Assembly: GCA_046156035.1 (NCBI GenBank)
Contig: JBJXEW010000050.1
Span: 1-64,000, forward strand
Source: JAEUIX01 sp046156035
Lineage (GTDB): Bacteria; Planctomycetota; Phycisphaerae; Phycisphaerales; UBA1924
DNA length: 64,000 nt
Reading direction: 5' to 3'
Shown: piece by piece, positions 49,523 through 58,049 of the stretch
Layout of the letters: each line of letters begins with the position of its first letter
Numbering within the stretch: position 1 is the first letter of the stretch
Made by a program: the position numbers and the translations under genes
Notes under the pieces: model-generated
Told to the model about the DNA's origin: nothing
The model's input: only the letters and a program-made list of their open reading frames with translations
The model's database searches: none

Positions 49523-49780
49523 ATGTCGCCCGGCACACCTGCACCGCTCCAGCCACGGCCGCCGCGCTCTGCGTGGTACAACCTGGGCGCGTTCTTCGGC
49601 CACATCGGGCGGGCGATTGTGGCCGACACCCCTAAGCCGGGGCCGACAGCGACGGCCAAGCGTGTGAGCACGCAGGAGCAGCCGACGCAGAGCCCCATTC
49701 CGGGAACACGGGCGACGCTCCGCCGCACGACGACCGATGAAGTTATCATCGAGCCGTTGGAACCGAGGACAAACCCATGA
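49523..49780 (+). CDS. Small hypothetical protein
   Basis: An 85-aa protein. The start of its core, AWYNLGAFFGHIGRAI, looks like an amphipathic or membrane-attached helix; the rest is polar and ends RRTTTDEVIIEPLEPR. I do not recognise a family. The ATG at 49523 is followed by a frame whose stop overlaps the next gene's start by ATGA (49777-49780), so the pair is probably translated together. Confidence 0.6.
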   Translation: MSPGTPAPLQPRPPRSAWYNLGAFFGHIGRAIVADTPKPGPTATAKRVSTQEQPTQSPIPGTRATLRRTTTDEVIIEPLEPRTNP

Positions 49781-50238
49781 CGAACTCTGCACGCACCGCC
49801 CGCCGCGCACTGAACTCTGGCTTTCGCGCCGCGGCTGCTCGCACGCTTTGGGGCCTGCCGCTGCTGGCGGTCCTCACGCTGCTGGGGGCGTGCTCGTCCG
49901 GCAGTTCGGGCGTGCTGTTTGTGAACGCGAGCACATCGACGCTTTCGGTGGCCGGAGGGAGCGGCGAGGCGGTGGTGGTGGCGCCGGGCGCGAGCGCCAC
50001 GGCGCCGGCGTGGGGCACGGCGGGCAGTTTGACGGTGAGCGAGACCGACTCGGCCGGTGCCGCGGCGGGGCGGTATAGCGTGCCGCTGGTGCGGAGCGGG
50101 CCGGCCACCATTACGGCGCGTGGGCCGCGGGGCCAACTGCTGTTCGATGTGGCCGACCCGCGCACCGAAACTACGGCGCAGGAACGGCAGATCCGGCGTG
50201 ATGTGATCGACCGGCCCACGGGCAACTTCAACCGCTGA
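49777..50238 (+). CDS. Putative lipoprotein, function unknown
   Basis: A 153-aa protein with a lipobox (TLLGACSS) after a basic N-terminus. The mature part is a small beta-rich domain (LFVNASTSTLSVAGG...VVVAPGASATAPAWG) of the kind seen in bacterial surface proteins, but no family is recognisable. Coupled by ATGA to the gene before it. It ends 43 bp before the gltX stop (convergent). Confidence 0.7.
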   Translation: MTNSARTARRALNSGFRAAAARTLWGLPLLAVLTLLGACSSGSSGVLFVNASTSTLSVAGGSGEAVVVAPGASATAPAWGTAGSLTVSETDSAGAAAGRYSVPLVRSGPATITARGPRGQLLFDVADPRTETTAQERQIRRDVIDRPTGNFNR

Positions 50239-50281
50239 AGAAGGCACTGGGGACTGGGGAACACTGCGGACACGGCAGTGC

Positions 50282-52060
50282 TCAGGCTGGCGAAAGCGCG
50301 CGCTGCACGCGAGTGAGCACAGAGGCCTTGCCCAGCACCGCGGCCACATCGCCCAGCGGGGGGCTCGCTGTGCCGCCCGAGAGCGCCACACGCAGGGGCT
50401 GAGCGATGTCGCCCATCTTCAGGCCGGTCGCTTCCGCCCGGGCCTTGATCCACCCATCTACGGCCGCGGCATCGCCCGACCAGTCTGACGCGGCCCAGAC
50501 GGTGAAGGCTTCGAGCACGCCACGCCCCGGCGAGCCCGATGGGCCGATGTGCTTGGCGACGGCCGCGGCGTCGTAAGCGAGATCGGTATCGGCCACGAGG
50601 GCGAAGGCGACGACCTTGGGGAGGTCGGAGAAAATCTTGGTGCGCCCCTTGGCCATGCCGATGAGCGCGGTGCGGCGTGCCTCACTTAGCGCGGCCCACC
50701 TGGCCCCGAACTCCGGCCGGTGCACGCCCGCCCACGCACGGACGCGGGCGTCAAAGTCGCCGTCGCTGAGCGCGGCCACATAGTCGCCGTTGAAACTCAG
50801 GAGTTTGACGCGGTCAAACTTGGCGCTCTGCTTGTGGATGCGTTCGATGGAGAACGCGCCCGCCAAGTACGCGGCGTCGAACTTCTCCTTGTCCTTGCCG
50901 TCGGGCATCTTCTCGCCGGTGCTCCAGCCGAGCAGGCCGAGAAAGTTCACGATGGCCTCGGGCATGTAGCCGCTGGCCCGGTAGTCCCACACCTCGATCT
51001 CCGGGAGGTTCACGTTGAAGGGCCCGGCGAGGGCCTCGGCGATCTCCATCTGGTCGCTGTCACCCGAAAGGAACGTGTTCACGGTGGCCACATCAAGCCC
51101 GCACTTGGCGGCGACATCCGCGGCCAGCATCGGCGCGCCGCCACCCGCCGCGGCTTTCACCATCGCATCTTTCACGGCCTTGCGGGCGGCCTTGGCCTTG
51201 TCGCGCTTGCTCATCTTGCTGCCATCAATGTTGCAGATGAGCGGCATGTGTGCGTAGACCGGTGTGCGGAATCGCGCCCCCGTGGTGCCGTTGGCTGCGT
51301 TGCGGTCATCGTTCAGGCGCGTCAGTGTTTCCTGCATCGCCACGTGCCGCGGCGTGTTGATGAGGTGCTCCTGGGCCCGCAGCACGTGCGTGACGCCCAT
51401 GAGTTCATCATCGATCACTACCGCAAAGTGATAGGTCGGCAGGCCGTCGGCCTTGCGGATGACGAAGTCATCCACCTCGCCCGCGGCAAACTTCACATCG
51501 CCCAGGACCTGATCGTGCACCGCGATGCCATGGTCGGGCATCACAAACCGGACGACGTGGCGCTCACCGGGCTGGCCACCGGCCCCCAGTGCACGCGCGA
51601 TCCGCTCCGTCGGCCGCACGCCGGGTTGCACATCGGCCGGGCGCGGGTATTTGAAGGTCGCCTTCCTTGCCGCGGCTTCTTTGCGGGCCTTGTCGAGTTC
51701 CTCGTTGGTTTCAAAGGCCGGGTACGCGCGGCCGATGTCGAAGAGGTGCTCGATGTAGGCGTTGTACATCTCTTTGCGCTGGGCCTGAAAGAAAGGGCCG
51801 ACAGGGCGGCTGTTGGCACCGATGTCGCCAAGTGTGGGGCCGTCGTCCCAGGTGAGGCCCAGCCAGGCGAGGTCGTCGAGGATGCCGCGGGCGGATTCGT
51901 TGCTGGAGCGTGCCGCGTCTGTGTCTTCGATGCGGATCATGAACCGCCCGTCCATCCGCCGCGCATAGGCCCAGCAGAACAGAGCCGAACGCGCACCGCC
52001 CACGTGCAGGTGGCCGGTGGGTGAGGGGGCAAAGCGTGTGACCACGTTGGCTGAGGGCAT
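50282..52060 (-). CDS. gltX: Glutamyl-tRNA synthetase GltX
   Basis: A 592-aa class I aminoacyl-tRNA synthetase that charges tRNA-Glu (and possibly tRNA-Gln in cells that use the amidotransferase route). FAPSPTGHLHVGG carries the HIGH motif (residues 11-22) and SKMSKR the KMSKS-like motif near residue 283. It is longer than the usual 470-500 aa; insertions include a K/A-rich helix after KMSKR and a region in the anticodon-binding part. The ATG at 52060 is chosen because the HIGH region follows it; a much longer frame upstream overlaps the kinase gene. Confidence 0.95.
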   Translation of the reverse strand: MPSANVVTRFAPSPTGHLHVGGARSALFCWAYARRMDGRFMIRIEDTDAARSSNESARGILDDLAWLGLTWDDGPTLGDIGANSRPVGPFFQAQRKEMYNAYIEHLFDIGRAYPAFETNEELDKARKEAAARKATFKYPRPADVQPGVRPTERIARALGAGGQPGERHVVRFVMPDHGIAVHDQVLGDVKFAAGEVDDFVIRKADGLPTYHFAVVIDDELMGVTHVLRAQEHLINTPRHVAMQETLTRLNDDRNAANGTTGARFRTPVYAHMPLICNIDGSKMSKRDKAKAARKAVKDAMVKAAAGGGAPMLAADVAAKCGLDVATVNTFLSGDSDQMEIAEALAGPFNVNLPEIEVWDYRASGYMPEAIVNFLGLLGWSTGEKMPDGKDKEKFDAAYLAGAFSIERIHKQSAKFDRVKLLSFNGDYVAALSDGDFDARVRAWAGVHRPEFGARWAALSEARRTALIGMAKGRTKIFSDLPKVVAFALVADTDLAYDAAAVAKHIGPSGSPGRGVLEAFTVWAASDWSGDAAAVDGWIKARAEATGLKMGDIAQPLRVALSGGTASPPLGDVAAVLGKASVLTRVQRALSPA

Positions 52061-52150
52061 AGGGGTGAAGGGTACGGAGAGGGCGGGGGTTGGGATTACA
52101 CTCCGGCGCGCATCCGCCGACCCCGGCCCTCGCACTTCACGGCACGCCCC

Positions 52151-54451
52151 ATGTCTGACACCACACCCACCACGGCATCGTCTCCCACGCCGCCGGCCGA
52201 CCGCGGCGGCCCGGTGCCGGGCGACCGCATCGGACATTACACGATCGTGCGCTGCCTGGGTGTTGGGGGCATGGGCGCGGTGTATGAGGCCCTGCAAGAC
52301 CAGCCGGCCCGCAGCGTGGCTGTGAAGGTCATGCGCTCGGCCGGCACGCGCCAAGAGCGCGCCCGCTTCCGGGCGGAGGCCGAGGCCCTGGGAAGGATGA
52401 ACCACGCCGCCATTGCGCGCGTGTATGACGCGGGGACTGCGCCGCTGGTGCGGGGCGGCTCGACCGCGGATGAAGAGCCTGTTGCCTACATCGCCATGGA
52501 GATCGTGCCGGGGGCGACCACGATCACGCGCTACGCGGGCAACCACCGCCTTTCGCTGCTTGACCGCGTGGCGCTCCTGCTGCCGGTGGTGGATGCGCTG
52601 GCGCACGCCCACGAGCGCGGCGTGATTCACCGCGACCTGAAGCCCGGCAACATTTTGGTGGATGGCGACGGGCGCGCCCGGCTGATTGACTTCGGCATCG
52701 CCCGCCAGGCGCGTGCCGCCATCGTCACCACCAGCACCGCACCGGGGCAGATCATCGGCACGCTTGCGTACATGAGCCCTGAGCAGGCGGCCGCGCAGCG
52801 CGGCACGCTGGACTGGCGCACGGATATTTATTCCCTGGGTGTGGTGCTGCACGAACTCGCGACGGGCACGCTGCCGTATGAACTGGCGCGTGCGGATGCG
52901 CTGGAGGTTGCCCGCGTGATCCGCGAGCGCCCGCCGCAACTGGCCACACGCCTGGACCGCCCCGGCGAGGCCCTGCCCGAACCGCTGGCTCGCATCCTGT
53001 TGGTGTGCTTGTGCAAGCAGCCGGAGGGCCGCTACACCACGGCCGCGGCGCTCGCGGCGGACCTTCGGGCCGTGCTCGAAGACCGGCCCATCAGCGTGCA
53101 GCGGGCGGGGCTGGCGACGCGCACGCGGGCCAAGGTGCGGTTTCAGGCGGCGCGAGTACCGGCGGGGGCCACGGCGCTGGTGTGCGTCGGGGCCGCGGGC
53201 GTTGGGATGGTGGCGGGCGTGCCGTTGGCGGATACGGGCGCGGTGCTCACGCAGCGTGTTCGGCAGGCCGTGTTTGGGATCGATACCGCTCCGCCCGACT
53301 TCCGGCACGTGCGTGTGGTAGCGATCACTGACAGCACGGATACCGGTGCCCTTGCCCGTGCCGCGCTGATGAAGGAGCCGAGCCCGGCATCGCCCACAGC
53401 CCTGCGGGCCCTGCACGCGCTGCTGCTGGATCGCCTTGCTCTTGCCGGTGCCCGCGTGATCGCCTTCGACATCGTCTTTGCGGGCCCCTCCGATGCCGAC
53501 ACACTGCTGGCTGCGCGCGCAGACCCGGCGCCCGGCACGGGCCTGGTGCTGGCCGCGAACGCGTGGTCGGCAGTGCCGGCGATCCTTCCGGGCGCCGCGG
53601 TGCCACCCAAGGCCCGCTTCGGCGGCATCACGATCAACGAAAGCCCGGAGAAGTTTTTCGACATCGAACTGCTCGTGCACCGCGAGGCGAGGCCCGACAC
53701 CGAGGCGATCACGCTCCCGTCGCTGGCGCTGATGTCTCTCTGCCAGTGGCAGACCCCGCAGCTGGCACCGGGCTACCCCGCCGCGCGGATCAATGGCACG
53801 CAACTCACGGTGCGCACCGACGCCGATGCGCCGCCGGTGGTGGTACAGACGTCGGGCGTTCTGACCGAGGACGAAGCCGGGGCCTCGCCCGAGCGGGGCA
53901 TCTACGCGGGCGACAGGATCGCGTACTTCCCCGCCGTGATTCCGGCAGACGAGGCCATTGGCGACGCCACCGTGCCCTTCCAGGAAGCGCTGAGTGCCGA
54001 TGCCGCGACGCTGCGAAGCCGGTTCGGCGGCCGGATCGTGGTGATCGGCGACCACCGTTCCGGAGTTGATCGCCACGAGTATGCGGATGGACGCTCGATC
54101 GCTGGCTCGGTGGCGCAGGCGGCGGCCATCGAAGCCCTGGTGCGCAACTTTGCGGTTCAGCGTTCGTTCGTGGCCGACATGTGCGCCGCGCTCGCCGCGG
54201 CCGTTGCGGGCACGCTGGCCTTCGCCCGCACCCGAAGCCGCCGCGCCCGCGGGGCAGGCGTGGCGTGCCTGGCGGTGCTGACCGCCGCGGCGGCACCATG
54301 CACGCTTGCCTTCACCGGTCTTCTGCTCGACGCGCCGGCCATGCTCGCGGGTATGCTGGCGGGCGTGGGCCTGGCGGCGTGGTGCGGCCTGGGCCCGCGC
54401 GAACTACGCACCCGGACACAGACACCCGAAGACCCGGAGCCCAACCCATGA
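52151..54451 (+). CDS. Ser/Thr protein kinase with CHASE2 sensor domain
   Basis: A 766-aa membrane receptor kinase. The cytoplasmic N-terminal kinase has GVGGMG at residues 37-42, VAVKVM (ATP lysine), HRDLKPGN at 160-167 and DFG at 180-182, so it should be active. A transmembrane segment follows near 340, then an extracytoplasmic CHASE2-like domain (about 360-665; PPDFRHVRVVAITD, ARVIAFDIVFAGP, GGRIVVIGDHRSG) and three further membrane segments at the C-terminus. This orientation (kinase first, sensor after) fits bacterial CHASE2 kinases. The next gene starts within its stop codon (ATGA), implying a shared signalling role. Confidence 0.9.
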   Translation: MSDTTPTTASSPTPPADRGGPVPGDRIGHYTIVRCLGVGGMGAVYEALQDQPARSVAVKVMRSAGTRQERARFRAEAEALGRMNHAAIARVYDAGTAPLVRGGSTADEEPVAYIAMEIVPGATTITRYAGNHRLSLLDRVALLLPVVDALAHAHERGVIHRDLKPGNILVDGDGRARLIDFGIARQARAAIVTTSTAPGQIIGTLAYMSPEQAAAQRGTLDWRTDIYSLGVVLHELATGTLPYELARADALEVARVIRERPPQLATRLDRPGEALPEPLARILLVCLCKQPEGRYTTAAALAADLRAVLEDRPISVQRAGLATRTRAKVRFQAARVPAGATALVCVGAAGVGMVAGVPLADTGAVLTQRVRQAVFGIDTAPPDFRHVRVVAITDSTDTGALARAALMKEPSPASPTALRALHALLLDRLALAGARVIAFDIVFAGPSDADTLLAARADPAPGTGLVLAANAWSAVPAILPGAAVPPKARFGGITINESPEKFFDIELLVHREARPDTEAITLPSLALMSLCQWQTPQLAPGYPAARINGTQLTVRTDADAPPVVVQTSGVLTEDEAGASPERGIYAGDRIAYFPAVIPADEAIGDATVPFQEALSADAATLRSRFGGRIVVIGDHRSGVDRHEYADGRSIAGSVAQAAAIEALVRNFAVQRSFVADMCAALAAAVAGTLAFARTRSRRARGAGVACLAVLTAAAAPCTLAFTGLLLDAPAMLAGMLAGVGLAAWCGLGPRELRTRTQTPEDPEPNP

Positions 54452-55101
54452 CCCTCAGCAAGATCACCCGGACCGCGCTCGCGTGCCCACTCACGCTGGT
54501 TACCGCCGCGCTCGTAGCAGGCGCTTTCACGCTGGCGGGCGGCTGCTGCCCGCACCAGCGCGTCGTGATGGGCAACACGTTTACCGGCGAGAACACCCCG
54601 CCCACTTTCACCGGCCCGGTGTGCCTGCGCGTGGAACGCAAAGACCAGATCGTCACGTTCCTCGTACGCCCCAACGCGGGCGAGCCCAGCGCCAGCGCGG
54701 CCCTCTTGAACTCAGACGTGGAACTCGACCTTGAGTACGGCACGGCCTTCGCTTCCGGTGTGAGGCCCGTCGTCAAAGGGGTGCGCACCAACGCCGCCGC
54801 CAACGGCACGGGCTTTGGCATGAGGATCACGCGCGGCCTCAACGGCGAGGAACTCGTGTACGTACATTCCGGCGATGCGGCCTTCACCAGCGTGGTGCGC
54901 GTCAGCACCGTCGATGCCGACGGTACACTCGGCCGCCGCAGCGTGAACCTGGCCGTGGGCCAAGGCAGCCGTTACCGTTACGCCAGCGACCTTCTTGAAG
55001 TGTTCGACCTGCGCGCCGCGCCCCCGCCCGGGGCCCCGGTCGTACCGCCCGAGATTCTGGCCCTGGCCGCGGAGACGCGGGCCGTGCTGGGTGCGCCCTG
55101 A
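54448..55101 (+). CDS. Exported protein coupled to the CHASE2 kinase
   Basis: A 217-aa protein of unknown function with an N-terminal hydrophobic segment and a cysteine pair (LAGGCC) that could be a lipobox, although the consensus is weak. The mature region looks beta-rich (VCLRVERKDQIVTFLVRPN...). It starts with ATG inside the kinase stop codon, so it is translationally coupled and may be the periplasmic partner of the kinase sensor; that is inference. Confidence 0.65.
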   Translation: MTLSKITRTALACPLTLVTAALVAGAFTLAGGCCPHQRVVMGNTFTGENTPPTFTGPVCLRVERKDQIVTFLVRPNAGEPSASAALLNSDVELDLEYGTAFASGVRPVVKGVRTNAAANGTGFGMRITRGLNGEELVYVHSGDAAFTSVVRVSTVDADGTLGRRSVNLAVGQGSRYRYASDLLEVFDLRAAPPPGAPVVPPEILALAAETRAVLGAP

Positions 55102-55420
55102 CGTGGCCGGCAGCACTACGAATCGCCCCTGTCGGATGCGACGTGTGCACATCGGGCACAGGCCGTGGGTTGCCTGTCGCTTTGAGGGCTCTCGCCCGTC
55201 GGTTGGCGGCAAGGCCGCGACGCGTGGTGTCGGATCACAGGGTCCGCCCAACCCGGGCGACAGGCTGGCAACATCTGACACACACGCACGCCGCGACCGA
55301 TCCGTGACCAACGTGATGCACACGCGGCCGGGCGCACGCGCGTTCTCCACCGAGCGACACAACCTTTTCTTCTACGACTGTCTTTCTCTCTATCTCTGAA
55401 AGAAGAAGGCCCCCACCGTC
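55102..55420. other. Intergenic region upstream of mutM
   Basis: 319 bp. The first two-thirds have several GC-rich short stems; the last 50 bases are pyrimidine-rich (CTTTTCTTC, TCTTTCTCTC) with no Shine-Dalgarno site. I see no convincing gene or known RNA family. Confidence 0.35.
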
Positions 55421-56242
55421 ATGCCCGAACTGCCGGAGGTGGAACACGTTCGCCGATCGCTGCTGCCGCACCTGCTGGGCGAACGGATCGCCGCGGTCCT
55501 TGTGCGGCGAGCCAGCGTCGTCAAGGGGCCGCGCACGCCAAAGGCCCTCCTGGCGGGGGCTCTGATCGCGCGGATCGACCGGCGGGGCAAGCAGATGGCC
55601 CTGGTGGCCGCTGACGGGCGCGTGCTGGTGATCCACCTGGGCATGTCGGGCCAGGTTCTCTGTGATGATGGAGTGGCGACCCTTCCACCCCACGTGCACA
55701 TTGTGTGGACAACCCAACGCGGCACGCGTGTGCTTTTTCGCGACCCGCGTCGGTTCGGCGGGGTGTGGCCGCTGGCTGGGCTGGACGCGTTGCAGCGCCG
55801 CTGGGTTGCCCTGGGCCCCGACGGACTGGACACACCAGCGTCGGCGGTTGCCACGGCGCTGGTTGAGGCCTGCCGCGGGTCAAGGCGGGCGGTGAAGGCG
55901 GCGCTGCTCGACCAACACGTGCTGGCTGGCGTGGGCAATATCTACGCCGACGAGGCCTGCTTTCTCGCTGGCATCCGTCCCACACGCCGGGCCCAACGCC
56001 TGAAACCCGGCGAGGCGGTGGGCCTTGCGCGAGCGCTCCGCTCGGTGCTGGCCGCGGCCGTGGCGGCCGGGGGAAGCAGCCTGCGAGACTATGTGGATGC
56101 GGACGGACGCGCCGGGGAGTTTGTGGCGCAGCACGCCGTGTACGGGCGCGGCGGGCTGGCGTGCGTGCGCTGCGGCGGGAGACTTCGTCAGACGGTGATC
56201 GCCCAGCGCACGACGGTGTTCTGTCCGACGTGTCAGCGATAG
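55421..56242 (+). CDS. mutM: Formamidopyrimidine-DNA glycosylase MutM (Fpg)
   Basis: A 273-aa base-excision repair glycosylase/AP lyase that removes 8-oxoguanine. The N-terminal MPELPEVE contains the catalytic Pro 1 and Glu 2 (after Met removal), FRDPRRFG is the family loop, and the C-terminal zinc finger has four cysteines (CVRCGG and CPTC). A helix-two-turn-helix region (LAGVGNIYADEACFLAGI) precedes it. The length is normal. Confidence 0.96.
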   Translation: MPELPEVEHVRRSLLPHLLGERIAAVLVRRASVVKGPRTPKALLAGALIARIDRRGKQMALVAADGRVLVIHLGMSGQVLCDDGVATLPPHVHIVWTTQRGTRVLFRDPRRFGGVWPLAGLDALQRRWVALGPDGLDTPASAVATALVEACRGSRRAVKAALLDQHVLAGVGNIYADEACFLAGIRPTRRAQRLKPGEAVGLARALRSVLAAAVAAGGSSLRDYVDADGRAGEFVAQHAVYGRGGLACVRCGGRLRQTVIAQRTTVFCPTCQR

Positions 56243-56278
56243 CACGCCGCGTGTCGGGTGGTGGGCGGCTGTGTGTGG

Positions 56279-57817
56279 TCAGGCCCGGCCTTCCCCCGGC
56301 GCCCGCAACTTGTCTTCAAGCGTGCGCACGACGTTGGCGAAGACCGTGTCGGCATCGCGCCGCTCTTCGATCGTGCGCACCGCGTGCATGACGGTGGTGT
56401 GGTCGCGCCCGCCGAAGTAGCCGCCGATCTCTTCGAGGCTGTAGCGCGTGTTCTTGCGGGCCAGGAACATGCACATCTGCCGGGGCAGGGCGATGGACCG
56501 CTGCCGCCGCTTGCTCTGCAGGTCCGTCATCTTCACGCCGTAAAAATCCGTGACAGCGTTGATGATCGTCTGGATCTGAATCTTCGGCTCGGCCTTCTCG
56601 ATCAGGTCTCCGCCGAGAGCAGCGCGGGCCAGGTCCATGTCGATCGGCTTGCTCTCTGTCAGCGAGCGGGCGGAGAGTTGCGTGATCGCCCCCTCCAGTT
56701 CGCGGATGTTGCTGTCGATCCGCGCGGCGACAAAGCACGCCACGTCGTCTGGCAGGGTCAGGCCGCGCATCGCCGCCTTGTTCTTGAGAATCTCCACGCG
56801 GGTTTCGTAGCACGGCGGCGTGATGTTGCACACCAGACCCCACTTGAAGCGGCTCACCAGCCGCTCCTCCAGGTCGGGAATCTCTTCGGGTGGCGCGTCG
56901 GAACTGAGCACGATCTGCTTGTGGCTCTGGTACAGGCTGTTGAAGGTGTGGAAGAACTCTTCCTGCGTGCGGTCACGCTTGGCGAGAAAATGGATGTCGT
57001 CGATCACCAGCACATCGACATGCCGGAACTTGTGCCGGAAGAGCGACATCGCCCCGGCCTGCACGGCCTCCATGAACTGCGTCATGAAGCCCTCGCAACT
57101 GGTGTAGTAGATCACCGCCGCGGGCTGGGTTTGACGGATCTTGAGGCAGATGGCCTGGAGAATGTGGGTTTTGCCCAGGCCCACATCGCCATGAACGAAG
57201 TACGGGTTGTAGGCCCGCCCGGGGTTCTGTGCCACCGCCAGAGCCGCGGAGTGTGCCAGGCGGTTGCCCGGCCCCACCACAAAGTGCTCGAAGCCGTAGT
57301 CCGGGTTCAGCACCAGGCCGTCGTCGTAGAGGTGTGCCAGTTGGTCGGGCGTTGGGGCCCGGGCTGGCATGGGCGAGGGCCGCACTTCCGCCGCGGCGGC
57401 CGCCATGCCCTCGGCCGTGAGTTCTGCGGGGCCGAGGGCCATGACCCCGCTCGTCGCCGGAGCGACGGCAGGGGCTGCCACGGCCTCGGCCGCGGCCTTC
57501 TTCACACCCGCGATGGGCTTCACGTCGTCGTCGGGCCCGAAGAAGCGCACCGAGACCAGCCGCCCCGAAACGGCCCGCGCGGCCTCGGAAAAGGGCGCAG
57601 AGCAGGTGCTGTGCAGGTAGTCGCGATGGATCGCCGAGTGGGCCCGCAGGCGCAGCACACCACCCATGATGCCCAGGGGTTCGAGTTCCTCGAACCACTT
57701 GCGGCAGATGTCCGTGTTGACGGCCCGCAAATGGGCCAGCATCGCGCTCCAGAGTTGGTGGTCATCGTCGAACGACGACCCCGAGGCTTTGGAGGCGGCT
57801 CGAAGGCTTGCTGCCAC
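56279..57817 (-). CDS. dnaA: Chromosomal replication initiator DnaA
   Basis: AAA+ initiator that binds DnaA boxes at oriC. The N-terminal domain I is followed by an A/P-rich linker, then Walker A GDVGLGKT (residues 210-217), Walker B LVIDD (270-274), and the C-terminal DnaA signature YSLEEIGGYFGGRDHTTVMHA. The GTG at 57817 is chosen because AGGA is about 6 bases upstream; the frame could also start at 57892, but without a ribosome site. 512 aa. Its neighbours (mutM, an RNase) are not the common rpmH/dnaN set, and no origin is visible here. Confidence 0.95.
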   Translation of the reverse strand: MAASLRAASKASGSSFDDDHQLWSAMLAHLRAVNTDICRKWFEELEPLGIMGGVLRLRAHSAIHRDYLHSTCSAPFSEAARAVSGRLVSVRFFGPDDDVKPIAGVKKAAAEAVAAPAVAPATSGVMALGPAELTAEGMAAAAAEVRPSPMPARAPTPDQLAHLYDDGLVLNPDYGFEHFVVGPGNRLAHSAALAVAQNPGRAYNPYFVHGDVGLGKTHILQAICLKIRQTQPAAVIYYTSCEGFMTQFMEAVQAGAMSLFRHKFRHVDVLVIDDIHFLAKRDRTQEEFFHTFNSLYQSHKQIVLSSDAPPEEIPDLEERLVSRFKWGLVCNITPPCYETRVEILKNKAAMRGLTLPDDVACFVAARIDSNIRELEGAITQLSARSLTESKPIDMDLARAALGGDLIEKAEPKIQIQTIINAVTDFYGVKMTDLQSKRRQRSIALPRQMCMFLARKNTRYSLEEIGGYFGGRDHTTVMHAVRTIEERRDADTVFANVVRTLEDKLRAPGEGRA

Positions 57818-57871
57818 AATCAATCCTCCGTTCGACCGTGCGAAGTGTTCACGCGGTCTGAAGCGGCTTGA

Positions 57872-57899
57872 AAGGTAGCGTAAGACGCGCATCTGTCAA
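57872..57899 (-). promoter_or_regulatory. Sigma-70-type promoter of dnaA
   Basis: On the minus strand: TTGACA (57899-57894), 16-base spacer, TACCTT (57877-57872). The transcript would start near 57865, about 48 bases before the GTG. Confidence 0.55.
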
Positions 57900-58049
57900 C
57901 CCGCGTCGAGCCCGATTTCTTCGCTTGACAAGCGGCGCGCTCCGGCGCAGGCCCTGTGCGTGCGAGCCGTCGCGGCTTGGGCCGGCGCGCCCACTACCCG
58001 TCGTAGCCAACAGACTGATCGGGTCGCGCAAAACTCTTTTTGATTTGCA

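Noticed and set aside
52061..54076. Extension of the gltX frame upstream to 1264 codons
   Set aside because: The extra frame overlaps the kinase gene in antisense and has no synthetase similarity; the HIGH region starts at 52060.
57818..58049. oriC beside dnaA
   Set aside because: The region has no DnaA box cluster or AT-rich stretch; it mainly holds the dnaA promoter.
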